Source of the DNA: Streptomyces sp. SUK 48
Lineage (GTDB): Bacteria > Actinomycetota > Actinomycetes > Streptomycetales > Streptomycetaceae
NCBI RefSeq assembly: GCF_009650765.1
Contig: NZ_CP045740.1
Coordinates: forward strand, 3,038,001-3,102,000
DNA: 64,000 nucleotides
Reading direction: 5' to 3'
The number at the start of each line of letters is the position of its first letter. Within the stretch, counting starts at the first letter, position 1. Position numbers and translations under genes: made by a program. Under the pieces are notes generated by a model. The model was not told the DNA's origin, ran no database searches, and saw nothing but the letters and a program-made list of their open reading frames with translations. Below are positions 56,775 through 64,000 of this stretch, one piece after another.

Positions 56775-58994
56775 CTAGTTGGGGTGGGTGCTGATCACCG
56801 CGACCCGGTTGGTCGTGCTGGTCAGCGCCTGGCGCATGGCCAGGTAGACGTCCTGGGGCGTGACCGGAGTCTTCTGGCCGTTGCCCCGGGTGATCAGGAC
56901 GCCGTCGAAGGTCTGCCCGTAGAGCTCCTTCAGGGCGGGGTAGTTCGGCTTGTCGGTCAGCTTGCCGTCGACCGCGGCCACGCCGAGGAACTTCCACAGC
57001 GACTTCTGCGGGCTGAACATGACGGAGTGCCCCGCGTCGGTGCGCACGGTCACCGGCGCCGACATGGCCGGCTGGGCGAACGCCTTCATCTCGCGGTCCA
57101 CCTCGGCGTCGGAGACCGCCGGCTGCCGGTTGGCGGTGGGCACCGTGACCGTCGTGGCGTTGTCCGTCTCCACCTCGGTGCGGTACGCCTGTTCGACCGC
57201 CTGGGTCGAGCGGGCCGCGTCGATGGCCGCACCCGCCTTGCCGTGCACGGCCACGGCCTTGCCCGCCTGGAAGGTGATGCCGCCGTCGACCACCGCGCCC
57301 GAGCCGGAGCCGCCGCCCGCCTGCTGGAGCGCGGCCTGGAGCTTCTCCTCGTCCACCGGCATGACCGGCTCGACCACGCGGTGCTGCCCGAAGAGCGTGC
57401 CGACCACCGAGACCGGGTTGTAGTCGCTCTTGGCGGCCGCGCTCGCGGTGGCCTGGAAGTCGAACTGGAGACCGGCGTTGGCCGGGGTGAGCATGACCGT
57501 GCGGCCGCCCACGGAGAGCTTGAGCGGCTTGGCGACCCGGGGGCCGAACACGTCGTCCAGCTTCTTGACCGCGTCGTCCCGGGTGCCGCCGCCGATGTCG
57601 ACGCCGAGCACGGTGGTGCCCTTGGGCACGTCGGTGTGGTTCATCAGCAGCCCGGCGCCGTAGACACCGCCCGCGATCACGACGAGGCCGACGCAGAGCA
57701 GGACCAGCTTGCTGCGGCCCTTCTTCTTCGGCTTGGCCGCCGCCTTGGGCGCGGTCGCGGCCGGCTCGGGCTTGGGCGCCACCGGAGCGGCCGGGCCGCC
57801 GGGACCGCCGGCCGGAGCACCGGAGCCGCCGGGAGCACCCGCGCCGAACGGGCCGCCGCTGCCGCCCGGGACCACCGGGATGCCGCTGGTGACGGTGTGT
57901 CCGGAGACGTTGTCCGGGGCCCGGTAGCCGGGCATGCCCGGTTCGGGGGCCGGCTTCTGCGGGGTGAGGATCGCGGTGTCGTCGCTGAGGCCGCCACCGG
58001 CGCCGACTCCGGCGCCCGGCACCCCGGCCGGACCTTCGAGGTCGGCGAGGCCGGTGCGGGCGCCGCGCCCGGCACCCTGAGTCCCGTAGGGGCTCTCGGC
58101 GCCCGGCCGCAGCGGGCTGTCGCCGGTGACCGGACCGCCGGTCGGCCCGGCGGGGCCCTGCGGACCGCCCTGGCCGCCCCGGCCGCCGGCGCCGTTCGCG
58201 CCGCCCGCGCCCGCGGTGCCGAAGGGGTCCTGGCCGCCCGCGGTGCCGTGCTCCGAGAAGTACGGCAGCTCGTCGCGGCGCGGCTCGCCGCCGCCCGCCT
58301 CGGCGGAACGGGAGCCGCCGCCCAGCGGGCCCGCGGCCAGCGCCTCGGTGACGTCGAAGGAGCCGGTGCCGCCGCCGTGCCCGGGGGCCACGGGTCCGCC
58401 GGTGGCGCCGGGCAGGCCCGAGCCGTTCGTCTTGCCGGAGGTGCGGCCGGGCACGCTCATGGAGCCGACCACACCACCGGGGCGGGCGCCGCCACCGGCC
58501 GCGCTCCCGGTCCCCTGGGCACCCGGACGGGCGCCCGGCGCGCCGGCGGGAGCGCCGGAACCACCGGGGTTCTTGCCCCCGTTGGCACCCGCGCCGCCCT
58601 TGGCGGGCGCGCCCGCCTTGCGGGGCGCGAACCAGTCGCTGGTCTTCTCCTCGGCCGGGGCCGCGGGCTCCGCCGGTGCCTCGGGGGCGGGCGCGGCCGG
58701 GGCGCTCTCCCCGGCGGCGGGCTTGTCGTCCCGGCCAGCGTCGGCGGACTCGCCGTCGCCCACGGGTGTGCGCACGACGACCGGCGGAATGGGCCGGGAC
58801 CCGGGGATGTTGATCCGGATCCGGGTCGTCAGCGTGGTCTCGGTCTTGCGTTCCTCGGACTGCGCGCCCGAACGGCCCGCGTCCGCACCGTCGTCGGAAG
58901 CCATGGGGGTCCCGTACGGCGGGGTGCCGGACGGGTATGCGGCTGTGCCGCGCCCGTTGGGCCCGGAGGACGGAGTGTCAGTTTCACGACTCAA
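56775..58994 (-). CDS. Large membrane protein with peptidoglycan-binding (PG_binding_4) repeats
   Basis: A 739-residue protein. Residues 1 to about 420 are a Gly/Pro/Ala-rich cytosolic region (many PGGxGGP-type stretches) of unknown purpose. One membrane helix (LVLLCVGLVVIAGGVYGAGLLM, near 430-452) follows, then an extracytoplasmic part with two PG_binding_4-like units (DVPKGTTVLGVDIGGGTRDDAVKKL...; VPVDEEKLQ...TGKAVAVHGKAGAAID) as in VanW-linked and L,D-transpeptidase proteins, but no catalytic domain. The conserved N-terminus SRETDTPSSGPNGRG points to TTG at 58994, with GGGAG upstream. It is monocistronic with a strong terminator. Confidence 0.82.
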   Translation of the reverse strand: MSRETDTPSSGPNGRGTAAYPSGTPPYGTPMASDDGADAGRSGAQSEERKTETTLTTRIRINIPGSRPIPPVVVRTPVGDGESADAGRDDKPAAGESAPAAPAPEAPAEPAAPAEEKTSDWFAPRKAGAPAKGGAGANGGKNPGGSGAPAGAPGARPGAQGTGSAAGGGARPGGVVGSMSVPGRTSGKTNGSGLPGATGGPVAPGHGGGTGSFDVTEALAAGPLGGGSRSAEAGGGEPRRDELPYFSEHGTAGGQDPFGTAGAGGANGAGGRGGQGGPQGPAGPTGGPVTGDSPLRPGAESPYGTQGAGRGARTGLADLEGPAGVPGAGVGAGGGLSDDTAILTPQKPAPEPGMPGYRAPDNVSGHTVTSGIPVVPGGSGGPFGAGAPGGSGAPAGGPGGPAAPVAPKPEPAATAPKAAAKPKKKGRSKLVLLCVGLVVIAGGVYGAGLLMNHTDVPKGTTVLGVDIGGGTRDDAVKKLDDVFGPRVAKPLKLSVGGRTVMLTPANAGLQFDFQATASAAAKSDYNPVSVVGTLFGQHRVVEPVMPVDEEKLQAALQQAGGGSGSGAVVDGGITFQAGKAVAVHGKAGAAIDAARSTQAVEQAYRTEVETDNATTVTVPTANRQPAVSDAEVDREMKAFAQPAMSAPVTVRTDAGHSVMFSPQKSLWKFLGVAAVDGKLTDKPNYPALKELYGQTFDGVLITRGNGQKTPVTPQDVYLAMRQALTSTTNRVAVISTHPN

Positions 58995-59192
58995 GGCAGG
59001 TTCTCCCAGTTGGCTCCGCCGCCCGACACTGACCTCACTGCTTCGGCGGTCCCCCCGACTCGAACGGGGTCGAGGACGCGGGGGAGGCTCGGCGGCGCGC
59101 ACCACCATACTGGCCGCCTCCGGCCCGTATCCCCTGACCTTTGAGGAAACCCACACCCGACTCGCACGTGGGCCGCACCGGAAAGCGGTACG

Positions 59193-59612
59193 TCACTTCC
59201 CAAGTCGGGCGGAGCCGAGGCGCGGTTGCCTCCCGGCGCCGAGGGTGGCGCAGATCACAGCGAGCGCCATGCCGCCGAACAGGAAGAGATAGGAGCCGCC
59301 ACCCGCGCCGAAGAGGAAGTCGCCCTCGGGGCGGGAGGTGGTGAGCAGGATGACGGTGACGATCCAGCCCGCCGCCGGGGCCATCGCGCCGCCCCGGGAC
59401 CGGGTGGCGTGGGCACCGCCGAGGAAGGCGCCGACGGCGCCCGCGAGGCCGAGCAGCAGCCCGCCGGGGAACCAGGCGGCCTGTACCAGGGACCCGGCGA
59501 GGGCGACGAGCGCGCCGAGCAGGAAGAGGCCGATGTGGGCCAGGGCGCGCCCGGGGGTCGGCGGGCGCAGCGGCTGGGCGAGCATCGGGCCCGGGGTGCC
59601 GGTGCCGCTCAC
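59193..59612 (-). CDS. DUF6113-type small membrane protein
   Basis: A 139-residue protein with four membrane helices ([73 protein letters not shown]). GTG at 59612 overlaps the mshB stop (GTGA), so it is co-translated with mshB. It is a conserved Streptomyces neighbour of mshB without known function; I recall the family name DUF6113. Confidence 0.8.
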   Translation of the reverse strand: MSGTGTPGPMLAQPLRPPTPGRALAHIGLFLLGALVALAGSLVQAAWFPGGLLLGLAGAVGAFLGGAHATRSRGGAMAPAAGWIVTVILLTTSRPEGDFLFGAGGGSYLFLFGGMALAVICATLGAGRQPRLGSARLGK

Positions 59613-60487
59613 GGCGCCTCCCCGGTGGCGATCCCGGCGAACAGGTCGCTCTCGCCGGGGACGGCGGTGCCGCGCACCAACTCGTAGTATTCGGTGGTGA
59701 ACAGCGGCTGGGCCAGTTCGTTCGAGAGCGCGAACCAGGGCTCGGCTACCTCGACCTGAGTGGCGTGGGCGCGCATCGCGGCGGCCTTCGCGGCGGCGTG
59801 GGCGGTGCCGTCGACGGCGGTGGTGACGCGGGCGTCGTCCACCACGCCGGGCACGTCGTCCAGGGCCGCGCTCTTCTCGAAGGGCAGGGCCGGCAGCTCG
59901 TCCTGGAGCCGGGCGAAGGCGTCCTCGGCGACGGAGCGCGGGGTGCGGATCCAGTAGACCTTGTCGATGGTGTGCCCGCGCCCGGCCGCGAGGTCGGCGG
60001 CGCGCATGGCGACGCGGTGGGCCTGGATGTGGTCCGGGTGGCCGTAGCCGCCGTTGTCGTCGTAGGTGACGAGGACCTGGGGGCGGGTCTCCAGGATCAC
60101 CTCGACGAGGTGTGCCGCGGCCTCGTCCACGTCGGCCTGCCAGAAGCAGCCGGGGTCCTCGTTGTCGGGGATGCCCATCATCCCGGAGTCGCCGTAGCGG
60201 CCCGCGCCGCCGAGCAGCCGGGCGTCGGTGACGCCCAGCTCGCGCAGGGCGGCGGCCAGCTCGCCGCGCCGGTGGGCGCCGAGCGCGGCGCCGGTCAGGT
60301 GCCGCAGCCCGGGCGGGATGCACTCGCCCCGCTCCCCGAGGGTGCAGGTGACCAGCGTCACCTGCGCGCCCTCGGCCGCGTACTTGGCCATGGTGGCGCC
60401 GTTGTTGATCGACTCGTCGTCCGGGTGCGCGTGCACCAGCAGCAGCCGCCGGGCGGCGCGCGGGCCGGAGGTGGGCAGTTCCGTCAT
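59609..60487 (-). CDS. mshB: N-acetyl-1-D-myo-inositol-2-amino-2-deoxy-alpha-D-glucopyranoside deacetylase
   Basis: A 292-residue zinc deacetylase of the LmbE family. [13 protein letters not shown] carries the zinc His21 and Asp24, and [15 protein letters not shown] the second His ligand and catalytic Asp region. It removes the acetyl group from GlcNAc-Ins, the second step of mycothiol synthesis, and is one reason to call this an actinobacterium. ATG at 60487. A DUF6113 membrane protein is co-translated. The same gene neighbours ferredoxin and dapC in mycobacteria at greater distance. Confidence 0.95.
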   Translation of the reverse strand: MTELPTSGPRAARRLLLVHAHPDDESINNGATMAKYAAEGAQVTLVTCTLGERGECIPPGLRHLTGAALGAHRRGELAAALRELGVTDARLLGGAGRYGDSGMMGIPDNEDPGCFWQADVDEAAAHLVEVILETRPQVLVTYDDNGGYGHPDHIQAHRVAMRAADLAAGRGHTIDKVYWIRTPRSVAEDAFARLQDELPALPFEKSAALDDVPGVVDDARVTTAVDGTAHAAAKAAAMRAHATQVEVAEPWFALSNELAQPLFTTEYYELVRGTAVPGESDLFAGIATGEAP

Positions 60488-60527
60488 GCCACCACCCTAC
60501 GCAGGCCCGGGGCCGGCCGCCCGGCCG

Positions 60528-60722
60528 TCAGAACTTGATGCTGCCGATCATGCTCGCCACGTTCGTCGTCAGCTGGCTGATGGTGGGCGCGATGGTCGAG
60601 GAGGCGAGGTAGAAGCCGAGCAGCATGCAGACGACCGCGTGGCCGCCCTTCAGTCCCGACTTCTTCATCAGCAGGAAGACGATGATCGCCAGCAGCACCA
60701 CCGCCGAAATCGAGAGTGCCAC
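60528..60722 (-). CDS. Small two-helix membrane protein
   Basis: A 64-residue protein. A first helix (SISAVVLLAIIVFLLMKK) and a second, GHAVVCMLLGFYLASSTIA, are followed by a Thr/Ser-rich polar end (PTISQLTTNVASMIGSIKF). GTG at 60722 has GGAGGTGAG at perfect distance. It lies 40 bases upstream of mshB on the same strand. No family is known to me; similar short proteins are common next to peptidase or mshB genes in Streptomyces. Confidence 0.78.
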   Translation of the reverse strand: MALSISAVVLLAIIVFLLMKKSGLKGGHAVVCMLLGFYLASSTIAPTISQLTTNVASMIGSIKF

Positions 60723-60899
60723 GGCGGCTCACCTCCAAAGATCCCAGGGACACGGCTGTTCGGAAAGATCGGTAGAGCAAGTCCATGCGGACACCGGCAG
60801 GTTCATACCCACGCAGCGGTAGTGATCATAACTATCCGTGCTCGCGCATCTCTCGGCGCACGGCCGCACAAGGGGGCGCATGGCCAATATGGTCGGGGT

Positions 60900-63014
60900 A
60901 TGACGACCGAGTCCGACTCCTTCCCCCGCAGACACGCCAGGACCCAGCGATTCACCCTCGGCGCGCCGCGCGGGTTCACCGTGTCGCCCGACGGCGCCCG
61001 GGTGGCGTTCCTGCGTTCGAGCTCCGGTTCCGACCGGGCCAACTCCCTCTGGGTGCTGGACCTTCCGGACGGCACCGAGCGCCTCGCCGCCGATCCCGGC
61101 GCCCTGCTGGGCGGCGCCGGTGAGCAGCTCTCGCCCGAGGAACGGGCCCGCCGCGAGCGCAGCCGGGAGGGCGGGGCCGGCATCGTCGGCTACGCCACCG
61201 ACGCCGCCGTTGAGTTGGCCTCTTTCCCCTTGTCAGGGCGGCTTTTCACGGCGAGCCTGACGACCGGCGAGACCCGTGAACTCACCGTGCCGGGCCCGGT
61301 GATCGACCCCCGCCCGGCACCCGACGGCCGGCACATCGCGTACGTCTCCCGGGGCGCCCTGCGCGTGGTGGGCGCCGACGGCGAGGGCGACCGCGCGCTC
61401 GCCGAACCGGAGTCGGAGCAGGTCACCTACGGGCTCGCGGAGTTCATCGCGGCCGAGGAGATGAGCCGTACCCGCGGCTTCTGGTGGGCACCGGGCGCGG
61501 ACCGGCTGCTGGTGGCCCGCGCGGACGACACGCCGGTGACCCGGTGGTGGATCTCCGACCCGGCCCACCCCGAGCGTGAGCCAAATAACGTCGCGTACCC
61601 CGCGGCGGGCACCCCTAACGCGGACGTACGGCTGTTCGTGCTGGGCCTCGACGGGGAGCGCACGGAGGTGCTCTGGGACCGGGACCGCTACCCCTACCTC
61701 GCCCGAGTGCACTGGTCAGAGGCGGGTGCGCCGCTGGTCCTGGTGCAGTCCCGGGACCAGCGGGGCCTGTTGTACCTGGCGGTGGACCCGGACACCGGGA
61801 CGACGCGGATGGTGCACGCCGATGAGGACCCGATTTGGCTGGAACTGTTCGCCGGGGCGCCGTGCTGGAGCCCCTCCGGACAGCTGGTCCGGATCGCGGA
61901 CGAGGGCGGCGCCCGGGTCCTCGCGGTGGGCGAACGCCTCCTGACCAGCGGCCAGTTGCACATCCGTGCGGTTCTGGACGTGGGTGCGGACGACGTCCTC
62001 GTCACCGCCTCCGCCGGGGCCGACGCGGAGGAGTCCGAGATCGGCGAGATCCATGTGTACCGGGTGAGCGAACTGGGCGCGGAGCGCGTGTCCCGGGAAC
62101 CCGGTGTGCACGCGGCGGTGCGCGCCGGGGGCGTGACGGTGCTGGTGTCCGCGACGCCGGACAGTCCGGGCACCCGTGTACAGGTGCTGGCTGACGGAAA
62201 ACCGACGGCTACTGTCCGGTCGTACGCCGAAGACCCCGGTTTGTCCCTCCGGGTCACGCTCACCGAGGGGGGCGCACGCCGAATTCCGTGCGCCGTGCTT
62301 ATGCCACGGGACTACCACGGTGACACTCCCCTGCCGGTTCTGCTCGACCCCTACGGTGGTCCGCACGGTCAGCGGGTGGTCGCCGCGCACAACGCCCACC
62401 TCACCTCCCAGTGGTTCGCCGACCAGGGCTTCGCCGTGGTGGTCGCCGACGGCCGGGGCACCCCGGGCCGCTCGCCCGCCTGGGAGAAGGAGATCAAGGA
62501 CGACCTCGCCGAGATCGTCCTCCAGGACCAGGTGGACGCGCTCCGATCACTCGCCGAGCGGTTCCCGCTGGACCTCACCCGGGTGGCGATCCGGGGCTGG
62601 TCCTTCGGCGGCTATCTGTCCGCGCTCGCGGTGCTGCGCCGCCCGGACGTCTTCCACGCGGCGGTGGTCGGCGCCCCGGTGACCGATCTGCGGCTCTACG
62701 ACACCCACTACCAGGAGCGCTACCTGGGCGACCCGAACGAGCAGCCGGACGTCTACCGCCGCAACTCGCTGATCGACGACGCCGGTCTGGTCGACGCGGC
62801 CGGGCCGCACCGCCCGATGATGGTCATCCACGGCCTGGCGGACGACAACGTGGTGGTCGCGCACTCGCTGCGGCTGTCCTCCGCGCTGCTGGCCGCGGGC
62901 CGCCCGCACGAGGTGCTGCCGCTGTCCGGGGTGACCCATATGACCCCGCAGGAGACGGTCGCGGAGAACCTGCTCAACCTCCAGCTGGACTTCCTGCGGC
63001 GGTCCCTGGACTGA
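60900..63014 (+). CDS. S9 family prolyl oligopeptidase (DPP4-like dipeptidyl peptidase)
   Basis: A 704-residue serine peptidase. The N-terminal 400 residues form a beta-propeller of the DPP4 type (with YGLAEFIAAEEMSRTRGFWWAPGADRLLVAR, which contains the Glu pair that binds the substrate amino-terminus). The C-terminal alpha/beta domain has the nucleophile GWSFGGYLSA, the Asp in VIHGLADDNVV and the His in LSGVTHMTPQE. It removes Xaa-Pro/Ala dipeptides from peptides in the cytoplasm. The EE motif supports the dipeptidyl-peptidase rather than endopeptidase class. ATG at 60900 is leaderless (CAATAT 8 bases upstream). It lies next to a peptide ABC transporter. Confidence 0.92.
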   Translation: MTTESDSFPRRHARTQRFTLGAPRGFTVSPDGARVAFLRSSSGSDRANSLWVLDLPDGTERLAADPGALLGGAGEQLSPEERARRERSREGGAGIVGYATDAAVELASFPLSGRLFTASLTTGETRELTVPGPVIDPRPAPDGRHIAYVSRGALRVVGADGEGDRALAEPESEQVTYGLAEFIAAEEMSRTRGFWWAPGADRLLVARADDTPVTRWWISDPAHPEREPNNVAYPAAGTPNADVRLFVLGLDGERTEVLWDRDRYPYLARVHWSEAGAPLVLVQSRDQRGLLYLAVDPDTGTTRMVHADEDPIWLELFAGAPCWSPSGQLVRIADEGGARVLAVGERLLTSGQLHIRAVLDVGADDVLVTASAGADAEESEIGEIHVYRVSELGAERVSREPGVHAAVRAGGVTVLVSATPDSPGTRVQVLADGKPTATVRSYAEDPGLSLRVTLTEGGARRIPCAVLMPRDYHGDTPLPVLLDPYGGPHGQRVVAAHNAHLTSQWFADQGFAVVVADGRGTPGRSPAWEKEIKDDLAEIVLQDQVDALRSLAERFPLDLTRVAIRGWSFGGYLSALAVLRRPDVFHAAVVGAPVTDLRLYDTHYQERYLGDPNEQPDVYRRNSLIDDAGLVDAAGPHRPMMVIHGLADDNVVVAHSLRLSSALLAAGRPHEVLPLSGVTHMTPQETVAENLLNLQLDFLRRSLD

Positions 63015-63121
63015 GGCGGACGGCGGACGTCAACCGCGTTAACACACGGGCAACTTGACGGAAGCGGTTGCGATATACGGACGCGGCAGGCTGCACAGCG
63101 TACGGCCGTGCGGGTGCCGTG

Positions 63122-63142
63122 GACGGGCCGGGGTGCACCATG

Positions 63143-63157
<15 letters not shown>
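63122..63157. terminator. 14-bp hairpin between the S9 peptidase and the ABC ATPase gene
   Basis: Arms 63122-63135 and 63144-63157 pair perfectly. The right arm includes the stop codon of the ATPase gene, so the hairpin can terminate both converging transcripts. Confidence 0.82.

Positions 63158-64000
<843 letters not shown>

Noticed and set aside
59053..59126. tRNA-like sequence on the minus strand: a T-arm-like stem-loop (CCCCG TTCGAGT CGGGG) with a 74-base span whose ends nearly pair.
   Set aside because: No anticodon stem can be formed, the acceptor pairing has mismatches and the D-arm is wrong. It is better read as a hairpin in the leader of the 56775-58994 gene.

Overview
The window is high-GC DNA with very strong third-position G/C, GTG, TTG and even CTG/ATT starts, GA-rich ribosome-binding sites and several leaderless starts. 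Together with the gene families (mycothiol MshB, an ECF sigma/anti-sigma/HtrA/TatB set, many ABC peptide transporters) it is a chromosomal segment of a Streptomyces or close relative. I see no prophage, insertion sequence, CRISPR array, rRNA or convincing tRNA. The right part keeps an order I recognise from Mycobacterium tuberculosis (mshB, ferredoxin, dapC, dapE, LOG, folP2, DivIVA-like, tag, DUF3117, then O-methyltransferase, sigE, rseA, htrA, tatB, mrp, MgtE-N/CBS, corA), so most of it is ancestral actinobacterial core.

Left region (1-14.7 kb) is the most variable. It holds the end of a TAP-like secreted peptidase gene, an esterase divergent from an OhrR-type peroxide sensor with a 35-bp palindromic operator between them, moeZ, and then a minus-strand cluster (3.5-8.7 kb) of a PelF-like glycosyltransferase, an apparently frameshifted membrane protein, an 18-codon mini-gene, a nucleotide-sugar epimerase and a spherulin-4-like hydrolase. 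I read this cluster as a Pel-like exopolysaccharide module. It is followed by a four-gene peptide ABC importer operon (8.9-14.3 kb) preceded by a leaderless 31-codon leader peptide, an operator palindrome and two hairpins that look like an attenuator.

The middle (14.7-36.9 kb) carries a DUF3152 protein with a complete metzincin zinc motif, alpha/beta hydrolases, a TetR regulator, DUF3107, a ferritin-like protein, a DEAD-box helicase with a long Lys/Arg/Ala/Glu repeat tail, an NYN RNase-like protein, MarC, a PHP phosphoesterase, an MFS exporter, a SUFU-domain protein, CorA with a 500-base leader, a lipoprotein, an MgtE-N/CBS protein, a DUF1003 protein and Mrp.

The right part (37-64 kb) carries the envelope-stress set sigE-rseA-htrA-tatB with a divergent O-methyltransferase, an enoyl-CoA hydratase behind a perfect 20-bp palindrome, tag, a DivIVA-like protein, a second DHPS homologue, a LOG protein, dapE and dapC (lysine/peptidoglycan precursor), a lysozyme-like secreted protein, a 7Fe ferredoxin, GNAT and SirB1-type proteins, a four-gene ABC exporter plus two-component operon with tandem operators, a large peptidoglycan-binding membrane protein, mshB, an S9 peptidase and the end of a second peptide ABC transporter.
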